DNA of 10,502 bases from Rhodothermota bacterium (GTDB lineage: Bacteria; Hydrogenedentota; Hydrogenedentia; Hydrogenedentales; GCA-2746185), in contig VFKU01000219.1 in NCBI GenBank assembly GCA_009885415.1, forward strand, positions 1-10,502. Direction: 5' to 3'. Below the pieces are notes generated by a model. The model made no database searches and was not told the DNA's origin. It saw only the letters and a program-made list of their open reading frames with translations. A program made the translations under genes and the position numbers. How positions within the stretch are numbered: the stretch's first letter is position 1; the number at the start of each line of letters is the position of its first letter. Below are positions 1-6,650 of the stretch, piece after piece.

Positions 1-2338
1 CCACAATCTCGTCGCGGTCGAGGTATAAGAGGCTGACAGTCTTTGAGACGAACGCAGGCCGAGTGCCGGATTTTGCCCAGCGCTTAACCGGCGGGTTAGT
101 TTCAATGTCCCAGACCTGAATCTCGGCTCCGGGTTCTTGGAGCCATAGGGCCAGATAATGTCCGTCCGGACTGGGCAGCGCGCTTGGTGTCGAACGTCGG
201 TTCGTTTGAATCTCACCGACCGGTGTCGACGTACGAAGATCCCACACACGAACCACCCCATCCACATCACACGAATAGGCGCGGTCGCCGGGGGGTATGA
301 ATCCCGCAATCAGGACCTCGTTTCGGTGACCCTTGAGTTCGGACTCGATTCCGGTTTCAGCGTCCCATAAGCGAAGCGATGTATCGCGACATCCAGCGAG
401 AATCCACCTTCCGTCCGGCGACACAGCGACATTTCCGATCATGTTCGCCGTATTTGGGAGATCGCGCAACACTTCCCCGCTTGGCAATGCGAAGATGCGC
501 ATCGGTGAAGATATCGACGCAGATACGACGCGGCTTTCCTCCGGAAAAAGTGCCGCAACCTGATAACCCTGAATGCGCAAGAGCTCGGGGTAGCTGCGAT
601 TGAGCAGATATCCCCATTCCCAATTCCGAAGTTTTGGCTCAGCGCTCCAGAGAATCTCGCCGGCCTGCGCGGGATCATTTCCGTCCAGATAGCTTTGAGC
701 TAGACGGATTTGCGTCACGTAGCGGTCGGCCTGCACCTGTTTGCGCGCAGAAATCGCCGCATCGCGTGAGTGTGTGACGTTTACAAATGCACTAACCGCC
801 GTCACGAGCACCGCAACAGTCGCAACAGCCACAGTAGACAGGATTCCGCGGCGCACCCGATAAAAACGGCGCGCCCGCTCCCAGGGAGAATAGTTATAGA
901 CACTAACGATAGAGCCGGAGAGAAACCGGTTGACGTCGTCGCCCATTTCCTTGGCGGACGAGTATCGTCGTGCTTTCTCTTTCTGAATGGCTCGGTAGCA
1001 GATGCTCGCCAGTTCCTTCGGTACGTGCGGCTCCCGTTTTTGGATGGGCTCCGGTTCTTCGTGCTGTATCTGCTCGATGAGTGCTTCCAGCGAGCTCTTG
1101 TCGAAGGCGGCATGGTCGGCAAGAATTTCGTACAGGAGCACGCCGAGGCTGAACACGTCGGACCGGGCATCAATCTCTGAAATCTTGCCGGCCGCCTGTT
1201 CGGGTGACATATAGTGCGGGCTACCCAGCACTTCGCCCGTAATCGTCTTATCGGGGCCCACCGCGGCGTCGCCGTGAAGCTTATGCAGCGTGTCTTCGAT
1301 CGACGGATGTTCCGCTTCCACCTGATCGACAACCTTTGCCAGACCCCAGTCAATAATGACGGTCTCGCCAAATTCCCCGATCATGATGTTGGATGGTTTG
1401 ATGTCGCGGTGTACGACGCCCTTGCTGTGCGCGTACGCAATCCCCATACAGAGATCGACGAAATTCGGGAGGAGCTTCAGCCGGTCTTCGAGGGACTTGC
1501 ACTCTTGAAGCACAGTACGCAGTGTTTTTCCGCGTACAAGCCGCATCGTGTAATACAGGCTGCCGTTGGCGCGACGGCCAAGTTCATAGACGGGCACGAT
1601 GCTCGGATGTTCGAGGCGTCCCGTGATTCGGGCCTCGCGCAGAAAGCGCGCGAGCAGGGCGGCCGACTGACGAATTGGGCTGGGCTCAGCCCCTTGCTTT
1701 CCGACATACACGTCCGATGGAGGCAGCAATTCCTTTAGGGCAATGTCTCGCGCCAGAAGTTCGTCATGAACCAACAAAATACGGCCCATGCCCCCGCGGG
1801 AGTATTCGCTCGAACCGGTGTATCGGCCAGGGCGTTCAGAAATAGTGACTTCGGGTGAAGGTTCTGATTCGAGCAGTTCTTCGGATACATTGAGTGCAAG
1901 CCGGGTCCGTATGAGTTCTCGGGCCGATGAATCGCTTGCCGACTTCATGATGTTTGCTACGCGCTCATGACCACCCACCGACTCGAGCGCCCGCGAGACG
2001 TTGCCCTGATAAAACTCGAGCGCGTATGTAATAAGGCCATCGAGATAGTCGCGGCTCGCTTTGGAGATGACTTCCCGGTCCACCATTAGCTCGGCGACCG
2101 AAACCGAAGGGTTTTCAGTCCACTCGCGGATGGCAGACGCGAAAACGTCCGTGTCTATGTACTTAAGCAGGTGGGCGAAGAGCGCGAAAAGTAGATTCTG
2201 GTCCCGGCCGGCGGCCGACCACGGTGCGCGCTCGGCCTGGGCCGTGGCCTGAGAAAGCAGACAGACCGGACAGACCCCACCCGGGGCGTCGGAAGGAATC
2301 GGACGCCTGCATTGCGGACAGGTCTCGTCTTGAGCCAT
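1..2338 (-). CDS. Zinc-ribbon, transmembrane Ser/Thr protein kinase with WD40 repeats (3' end beyond window)
   Basis: This is a Hanks-type Ser/Thr protein kinase, read from an ATG at 2338 and still open at the left edge with 779 codons visible. Residues C7, C10, C23 and C26 form a CPxC...CPVC zinc ribbon. A helical linker follows to about residue 172. The kinase domain (about 173-465) shows the glycine loop RGGMG (181-185), catalytic lysine K202 in ALKEL, the loop HRDIKPSN (310-317), the metal-binding motif as DWG (330-332), and an SPEQ in place of APE. A hydrophobic span at about 499-519 is a likely membrane anchor, placing the kinase in the cytoplasm and the C-terminal part outside. WD40-type repeats follow, with WD pairs at W658, W699 and W743, spaced 41 and 44 residues. 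A GGAG sits 11 nt before the start. The gene lies 51 bp after the sigma factor stop, so the two are probably co-transcribed. Family knowledge suggests that the kinase phosphorylates its partner sigma factor; the WD40 ligand is unknown. Confidence 0.95.
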   Translation of the reverse strand, partial: MAQDETCPQCRRPIPSDAPGGVCPVCLLSQATAQAERAPWSAAGRDQNLLFALFAHLLKYIDTDVFASAIREWTENPSVSVAELMVDREVISKASRDYLDGLITYALEFYQGNVSRALESVGGHERVANIMKSASDSSARELIRTRLALNVSEELLESEPSPEVTISERPGRYTGSSEYSRGGMGRILLVHDELLARDIALKELLPPSDVYVGKQGAEPSPIRQSAALLARFLREARITGRLEHPSIVPVYELGRRANGSLYYTMRLVRGKTLRTVLQECKSLEDRLKLLPNFVDLCMGIAYAHSKGVVHRDIKPSNIMIGEFGETVIIDWGLAKVVDQVEAEHPSIEDTLHKLHGDAAVGPDKTITGEVLGSPHYMSPEQAAGKISEIDARSDVFSLGVLLYEILADHAAFDKSSLEALIEQIQHEEPEPIQKREPHVPKELASICYRAIQKEKARRYSSAKEMGDDVNRFLSGSIVSVYNYSPWERARRFYRVRRGILSTVAVATVAVLVTAVSAFVNVTHSRDAAISARKQVQADRYVTQIRLAQSYLDGNDPAQAGEILWSAEPKLRNWEWGYLLNRSYPELLRIQGYQVAALFPEESRVVSASISSPMRIFALPSGEVLRDLPNTANMIGNVAVSPDGRWILAGCRDTSLRLWDAETGIESELKGHRNEVLIAGFIPPGDRAYSCDVDGVVRVWDLRTSTPVGEIQTNRRSTPSALPSPDGHYLALWLQEPGAEIQVWDIETNPPVKRWAKSGTRPAFVSKTVSLLYLDRDEIV

Positions 2339-2389
2339 GGCCCCGAAGTCTCCAAGATACCCTCGTATTACAAAACCCTTACCAATTCG

Positions 2390-3112
2390 TTACACGTTGC
2401 GGCCGGACTGCCCGCCAAGCGCCTGAATGAGGTAGCGAATCTCGTCCTCCACGTCATCCAGCGACTCAACCGTCTCCGCAACGATAAAGGAAATTGTTTC
2501 CCGGTACCGGGCTCTCATCCGGTGGGCCGCTACGCGAATAGCTCCGAGGGTCATGCCCAGTTTCTTGCTCGCGGCAAGATATCCGGATTCCATCCCAGGC
2601 GCCGCCATTAAAGGGCTGAGCTCCTCGAACAGCTCCACCTTTCCTGCCTCACGATAGCTCTGCCCGAGCAGGTCGAGCGCCCTTTGAAGAATGCCGTGTG
2701 CCCACTGTCGATCAAAGATTTCCTCGGGGCTCTGCGTATTCGAGGGAATTCTCTGGTGCAGATGTTCCGCGTCATCGGAATCGATGAAAACAAATCCGAT
2801 TTTCCCGCCGCGTTTCAGGGCCCGGTTCTTCGCCGAATCGTTTGAAATGTAACGAATCAACGCCGTAAGCAGAAAAGTCCTGAACCGGCCCGCCTCGGGC
2901 CGCGCGCGGCTGACCCACTCCTTCTCGAGCAGGGCCAGAAAGAAACCCTGCAACAAGTCACTAGCGTCGTCCTTCGAATACCCTCGAGCCCGGAGGAATG
3001 AATACAGGGACGGCCAGTACGACTTACAAAGCGACTCCATCGCCTCGCGCGCAGTATCGTCCGCGGACCCCGCGCGCAAGACGACGCTCCATCTCGTGTC
3101 CTCGAACCGCAC
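2390..3112 (-). CDS. ECF-like RNA polymerase sigma factor paired with a Ser/Thr kinase
   Basis: The 240-residue product matches the group of extracytoplasmic-function sigma factors that begin with a TRWS motif (T6-S9) and are common in planctomycetes and relatives. Region 2 covers about residues 30-95, with the SDLLQGFFLALLEKEW core helix. Region 4 covers about 135-210 and contains a helix-turn-helix at about 180-205 (AASKKLGMTLGAIRVAAHRM). The tail after about residue 211, containing a TVESLDDVEDEI stretch, is also typical of this group. The start is a GTG: an in-frame TGA lies two codons upstream at 3116-3118, and GGAG at 3120-3123 is 7 nt before the GTG. The kinase gene follows after 51 bp. 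From family knowledge, sigma factors of this type lack a classical anti-sigma factor and are thought to be controlled by phosphorylation from the linked kinase. Which promoters it reads cannot be told here. Confidence 0.93.
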   Translation of the reverse strand: MRFEDTRWSVVLRAGSADDTAREAMESLCKSYWPSLYSFLRARGYSKDDASDLLQGFFLALLEKEWVSRARPEAGRFRTFLLTALIRYISNDSAKNRALKRGGKIGFVFIDSDDAEHLHQRIPSNTQSPEEIFDRQWAHGILQRALDLLGQSYREAGKVELFEELSPLMAAPGMESGYLAASKKLGMTLGAIRVAAHRMRARYRETISFIVAETVESLDDVEDEIRYLIQALGGQSGRNV

Positions 3113-3119
3113 AAATCAT

Positions 3120-3123
3120 CTCC
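3120..3123 (-). promoter_or_regulatory. Ribosome binding site deciding the GTG start of the sigma factor gene
   Basis: GGAG on the minus strand ends 7 nt before the GTG at 3112. Together with the in-frame stop immediately upstream it fixes this non-ATG start. A nearby out-of-frame ATG at 3119 would not give the sigma factor. Confidence 0.6.
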
Positions 3124-3587
3124 AAAATGTCAACGGAACACCGAGGTTACAGTCCGGCTCGTGAGTCTTCGGACAAATCCCTCGGCAAATGCAGTGTAAC
3201 ACTCGGACCGGAATTCTTAAGAAGAAAAGCATGACCCGTTACGGCCAACCTTGAAGCTCAGCGATGCAGGACGGACCAAGGGAGTCGCTTGACTTTATAG
3301 TCCGTGAAGGGGATACCCTCTGGACTCAGTCGCCGCTGAAAGTATGGTGGCTCACCAAGTTCTTCAGGTATCGCGTGATCACGGTGAGACAGGTGCCGCG
3401 GGAGTCGGTTCTCGGAGGCGTTCGTTATGCAAAGAAATGGCTAGTTGGAAGGAACACCATCGAACGTATTTGACAGTCGCTGCGGTTCGAAGTGACTCGA
3501 CAGTTCGATTCGATGCTCAAAAATCCTGGGCAAGTTTTGGACAGAGCTGGCGCAGAGATGTACACGATGGAACTGTTTAAGCAGAAT
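3124..3587. other. Long intergenic region between two divergent genes
   Basis: About 480 bp separate the divergent sigma factor and Tat-protein genes. Short open frames occur here, but none has a recognisable domain, a good ribosome site together with family features, or continuity with a neighbour. Two short perfect palindromes lie nearer the sigma factor side: AGTGTAACACT at 3193-3203 and TTCTTAAGAA at 3214-3223. A TTGACA occurs at 3470-3475 on the plus strand, but nothing resembling a -10 box lies 16-18 bp after it. A TATAGT at 3296-3301 likewise lacks a fitting -35. No convincing housekeeping promoter was found for either flanking gene, which would fit control by an alternative sigma factor, though that is only inference. 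Confidence 0.5.
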
Positions 3588-3593
3588 GGAGGG
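3588..3593 (+). promoter_or_regulatory. Ribosome binding site deciding the start of the Tat-exported protein
   Basis: GGAGGG lies 9 nt before the ATG at 3603, which begins a protein with a textbook twin-arginine signal. This rules out the upstream in-frame ATGs (3492, 3513, 3558 and 3567), which would bury the signal peptide behind 37 or fewer extra residues. Confidence 0.7.
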
Positions 3594-3602
3594 ACCGGCA
3601 AC

Positions 3603-4511
3603 ATGTCGACCAAAGATCACGAAGAGACGCGGCGGCAATTCCTGCAGAAGTCCGCATTCGCCGTCGGAATGGCAGGAAGCGGCCTGATAACGACCGGCTC
3701 CGCCGAGGCCGAACTCGATTGCAACACCAAGAACACTGGATCCATTACGGACTACCCATGGGACGTCGGCGTCGATTGCGCGGCGAGGGCGACCCTGTAT
3801 CTCGTGGATGGACGGCGTATCGGTAATATCATTCTCGACGACTTGAGTGCTACGTTTGATCATATGCGCGATCGCGCCCTCGCCGCGACGGGCGACGATC
3901 GACAGAAACTGACTGACGCAATAAATGACCTCGAAGCCGGGGATCCATACACGATCAACGATCTCGCGGCGGCGCTCGAAGTTGCGAGTTTGAAGTGTAC
4001 AAGCAGACTAAGCTACGCGGGCCACGCCAGCCAGACCCTATCCACAGATCTTGAGCCTGCGCTGCGTGAACTCGAAAAAATGATCTGTGTACCGTTACTG
4101 AACACCGATCCGGGCGACATCTCGACGTTTTTGACCTGGGAGCGCAGACGAGACATCGATTGGCACGGAAGACCACAAAACGGTCAACATATTTCCAACG
4201 GACGCCAGCTAAAAGAACTTTTCGTCAGGCGCCACGGCGCCATCAATCACCAAAAACACCCTGACCCGCAGAGTCGAGGGGAACTATACCTCTGGCACAG
4301 CGTTCGAGATTCCGGACTCCTGTGGTGCGCGCCCCGCAAGAAACCTTGGATAAGACGCGGCGACAAAACATTTCATGTGACGCGGAGCGGGGAACTCGAA
4401 GTGAAGGTGGTCCCGAATGACCGCAAGTGCGTGGAGGGGAGATGCGCTCCCAACTACCCGGGCGAATACTGCCAGGAAGTCGATAACTCGTGTAACGGCA
4501 TGTCCACCTGA
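3603..4511 (+). CDS. Tat-exported cysteine-rich protein of unknown family
   Basis: I do not recognise the family of this 302-residue protein. The N-terminus is a twin-arginine signal: TRRQFLQK (residues 9-16), a hydrophobic run of about 17-31, and a cleavage site after SAEA (33-36). Export of a folded, possibly cofactor-bearing protein by the Tat system is therefore predicted. The mature part has nine cysteines: 40, 59, 132, 162, 242, 276, 281, 290 and 297. The last four form a tight C-terminal cluster, C-x4-C-x8-C-x6-C, that looks like a small disulfide or metal-binding module. Residues 80-165 look mainly helical. Residues 180-260 are rich in Trp, His, Arg and Lys (for example the DIDWHGR and LYLWHSVRDSG stretches), as an enclosed globular domain might be. 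The start is set by GGAGGG 9 nt upstream. The gene stands alone, and its sampled GC of about 50% is lower than the window's right half, which is compatible with lateral transfer but not proof of it. Confidence 0.85.
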   Translation: MSTKDHEETRRQFLQKSAFAVGMAGSGLITTGSAEAELDCNTKNTGSITDYPWDVGVDCAARATLYLVDGRRIGNIILDDLSATFDHMRDRALAATGDDRQKLTDAINDLEAGDPYTINDLAAALEVASLKCTSRLSYAGHASQTLSTDLEPALRELEKMICVPLLNTDPGDISTFLTWERRRDIDWHGRPQNGQHISNGRQLKELFVRRHGAINHQKHPDPQSRGELYLWHSVRDSGLLWCAPRKKPWIRRGDKTFHVTRSGELEVKVVPNDRKCVEGRCAPNYPGEYCQEVDNSCNGMST

Positions 4512-4686
4512 AATCGCGGGTGAACGAGCGACCCTCGGTGCAGAGCAGAGGAGAACGTACCCAGAAGCGAACGATCACGCGCTTTGTCGACCGGCAGTGC
4601 CGAATCGATTGCGTCGCAAAGTACTGGAAACAGAGCTTCGTGCCTGCGGGTTCGACGCGGCCTGTCGGCTCAGTGAAGCTCGAAAC

Positions 4687-4763
4687 TGGCGTACCCGGAG
4701 AGATTCGAACTCCCGACCTCTTGGTCCGTAGCCAAGCGCTCTATCCAGCTGAGCTACGGGTAC
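4687..4763 (-). tRNA. tRNA-Arg (anticodon ACG), CCA encoded
   Basis: The minus strand folds into a complete cloverleaf. The acceptor stem GTACCCG pairs perfectly with CGGGTAC; the D stem is GCTC/GAGC; the anticodon stem is CTTGG/CCAAG around the loop CTACGGA, giving anticodon ACG; the T arm is GGGAG-TTCGAAT-CTCTC with one G-U pair. The discriminator is G at 4690, and CCA is encoded at 4687-4689. A34 is expected to be edited to inosine by TadA so that CGU, CGC and CGA can be read. No clear terminator was seen in the 175 bp between this tRNA and the convergent gene ending at 4511, and that stretch holds nothing else recognisable. Confidence 0.97.
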
Positions 4764-4782
4764 GCAGGAAGAGCAAGCGCGA

Positions 4783-4811
4783 AGTCTAACAAATAACGCC
4801 GATGCGCTCAA
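4783..4811 (-). promoter_or_regulatory. Sigma-70-type promoter of tRNA-Arg
   Basis: On the minus strand, TTGAGC (4806-4811, -35) and TAGACT (4783-4788, -10) are separated by exactly 17 bp. The -10 is preceded by TGT, an extended -10. It is followed by a GC-rich discriminator (TCGCGC), usual for stable-RNA promoters under stringent control. The tRNA 5' end lies 19 bp past the -10, leaving a short leader. Confidence 0.7.
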
Positions 4812-4933
4812 CTTCCGCGACCGAATGCGGGACGCCCGGCGTGCGGCAGGGCCGTATGAGCGCATTGCGCCGTGGGGCATCGGTGCGTAGGAAAGAGGTA
4901 TGGTTCGGGGCGAAATCTACACTCGGACGGATC

Positions 4934-5824
4934 ATGGACGACGCCCGGCTTCACGATGCGCTTGAATCGCTCTACACCCGCCTCAACCGCCGGGAGTTTG
5001 TCTCGCCCGATCCGCTCGAGGTCGTGTATCGCTATGAGGACCCGCGCGACCGCGAAGCGGCTGGCCTGATCGCGGCGTGCCTGGCCTACGGACGGGTCGC
5101 GCAAATTTTGCGCAATCTCCATGGTCTGCTGGACGCGCTTGGCCCCGCGCCGGCCGAATGCCTCCGCCGCGAGGGCGCGGATGCTATCGCGCGCGCACCG
5201 CAGTTTCGGCATCGCTGGACAGGCGCGGCGGAGATGGGCGCGTTCTTCGGCGGCATCTCCGAGGCGCTGCATCGCCACGGCTCGCTGGAGGCCTGCTTCC
5301 TCTCGCATCACGCGGCGGGCGGCGAAAACACGCTCCCCGCGCTCACCGGATTCACGCGCGAGTTGCGCGGCGAGGCAGCGCCGAACAGCCTGCTCTCCGC
5401 GCCGGAAAAAGGGAGCGCCTGCAAGCGGCTCCACCTCTATCTGCGCTGGATGGTCCGCCGCGACGAGGTCGATCCCGGCGGCTGGACGGGGGTATCTCCC
5501 GCGTCCTTGTTGATTCCGCTCGACACGCACATGCACCGCCTATCACACGGCCTCGGCCTGACGCAGCGCGGCCAGGCGAACCTCGCGACGACGCTAGATG
5601 TGACGCGGTCCTTTCGGCGTATCTCGCCGGCGGATCCGCTCAAGTATGACTTCGCGTTGACGCGCCTGGGGATTCGCGGCGAACTCGATCCGGCGGATTT
5701 CCTGCGCGAATGCGGCGTCTCGACGGAACGCATCCGCGCGCTGCGGGCCGCGCCTGGAACGACTACGCGACGCGCTGCGACCCGGCGGGCACCGTCGAGA
5801 CCACGGAAGTCGCCAGGCCGGTAA
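4934..5824 (+). CDS. DUF2400 / TIGR02757 family protein
   Basis: The 296-residue protein matches the conserved bacterial family TIGR02757 (DUF2400), whose function I do not know to be established. Family signatures are YRYEDPRDREAAGLIAACLAYGRV (residues 32-55), the KGSACKRLHLYLRWMVRRD block (159-177) followed by VDPGGW (179-184), LDTHMHRLSHGLGLTQR (196-212) and YDFALTRLGIRG (238-249). The DTHMHR...LGL block resembles the aspartate motif of HhH-GPD DNA glycosylases, and K159 or K164 in the preceding helix could be the partner lysine; this is my inference. The ATG at 4934 is chosen because the domain starts just after it. The in-frame ATG at 4802 lies inside the tRNA promoter and adds residues that match nothing. 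The last 20 residues, rich in Arg and Thr, are encoded in DNA that is also the antisense of the ispE 3' end, giving a tail beyond the usual family end. Confidence 0.9.
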   Translation: MDDARLHDALESLYTRLNRREFVSPDPLEVVYRYEDPRDREAAGLIAACLAYGRVAQILRNLHGLLDALGPAPAECLRREGADAIARAPQFRHRWTGAAEMGAFFGGISEALHRHGSLEACFLSHHAAGGENTLPALTGFTRELRGEAAPNSLLSAPEKGSACKRLHLYLRWMVRRDEVDPGGWTGVSPASLLIPLDTHMHRLSHGLGLTQRGQANLATTLDVTRSFRRISPADPLKYDFALTRLGIRGELDPADFLRECGVSTERIRALRAAPGTTTRRAATRRAPSRPRKSPGR

Positions 5825-6650
5825 ATTGCCCCGCGATGCGCTCGGCGTGTGCGCGGTCCTTGCACAGGCCATACAGCGTCGGCCCGCTGCCGCTCATCAG
5901 CGCGCCCGCGCAGCCCGCATCGAGCAGCCGCTGCTTGAGCACGGCGATCTCGGGATACTCCAGGAAAACCGGGATTTCCATCGCGTTGTACATCACGTCG
6001 GCGATGGCGCCGCGCGACATCGCCGCGAGCACGCCCTCGAAGGACGAGGTGATGTTGCCGATGCGTTCCTCGCGGCTCTTGCGCAGTTCGGGGTGGTTGT
6101 ACACGCGCCCCGCGCTGACCTCGAGCGGCGGATGCAACAGCACGAACCAACTCTCGCGAATCGGATCGATAGGCCGCAGGACTTCTCCACGGCCCGTGGC
6201 AGCGACGGTGCCGCCGCGAATAAGGAAAGGCACATCGGAGCCGAGCTCCGCGCCGAGCGCCTGCAAGTCCGAGCCAGAGAGCCCCGTCGCCCAGAGCTCG
6301 TTCAGCCCCGCGAGCGTGGCCGCGGCGTCTGTCGAGCCGCCGGCGAGTCCGGCTGCAACGGGGATGCGCTTAGTAAGAGAGAGGTGCGCGCCACGGCCTG
6401 GCGCGTGGCGGTCTCGCAGAAGCCGCGCAGCGCGCAGCGCGAGGTTGTCGTCCCCGACGAGTTCGGGGAGATTGCAGTCGAGCGTTAGATCGTTCGGCGA
6501 GGCGTCAATGCGGATTTCGTCGGCGAGGCCGACGGTCTGAAAGATCGTCTCGATGTTGTGGTACCCATCGGGCCGGCGGTCGATGACGGCCAGATACAAG
6601 TTGAGTTTCGCGTAGGCATGGTAGACCGCGGCCGCATGCCCGGCCGGCAT
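5763..6650 (-). CDS. ispE: 4-diphosphocytidyl-2-C-methyl-D-erythritol kinase (IspE)
   Basis: IspE is the cytoplasmic GHMP-family kinase that phosphorylates the 2-hydroxyl of CDP-methylerythritol with ATP, a middle step of the MEP route to isoprenoid precursors. The 295-residue length is normal. Motifs are AKLNLYL (residues 14-20, with K15 and N17), RRPDGYHNIETIFQTV (25-40), the ATP-binding loop PVAAGLAGGSTDAA (97-110), LGSDVPF (136-142, with D139 as the expected catalytic base) and MSGSGPTLYGL (252-262). The start ATG (6650-6648) shares one base with the upstream gene's TGA (6652-6650), as TGATG, and no strong ribosome site precedes it, so translation is probably coupled. The frame is open further upstream, but that extension lies antiparallel-free inside the preceding gene in another frame and matches nothing. 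The 3' end overlaps the convergent DUF2400 gene by 62 bp. The gene depends on the promoter near 8320 unless one lies inside the upstream gene. Confidence 0.97.
   Translation of the reverse strand: MPAGHAAAVYHAYAKLNLYLAVIDRRPDGYHNIETIFQTVGLADEIRIDASPNDLTLDCNLPELVGDDNLALRAARLLRDRHAPGRGAHLSLTKRIPVAAGLAGGSTDAAATLAGLNELWATGLSGSDLQALGAELGSDVPFLIRGGTVAATGRGEVLRPIDPIRESWFVLLHPPLEVSAGRVYNHPELRKSREERIGNITSSFEGVLAAMSRGAIADVMYNAMEIPVFLEYPEIAVLKQRLLDAGCAGALMSGSGPTLYGLCKDRAHAERIAGQFTGLATSVVSTVPAGSQRVA

Noticed and set aside
1346..1351. DWG instead of DFG in the kinase as a sign of lost activity
   Set aside because: The lysine, HRD aspartate and metal-binding aspartate are all present, and DWG is common in WD40/planctomycete-type kinases.
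3129..3134. A TTGACA on the minus strand just before the sigma factor gene as its -35 box
   Set aside because: A matching -10 would fall at or inside the coding start, after the ribosome site, which would make the clear GGAG useless.
3264..3580. Short plus-strand open frames upstream of the Tat gene (69 and 78 codons)
   Set aside because: They have no recognisable features or family signature, and they overlap each other in different frames.
4417..4880. Three short open frames on both strands with phrases like RRDSNSRPLGP, GEIRTPDLLVRSQAL and VAQLDRALGYGPRGREFESL
   Set aside because: These are the well-known spurious translations of a tRNA gene and lie exactly on tRNA-Arg at 4687-4763.
4802..4933. 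An earlier ATG for the DUF2400 gene
   Set aside because: It falls within the tRNA promoter and adds 44 residues before the conserved domain with no family match.
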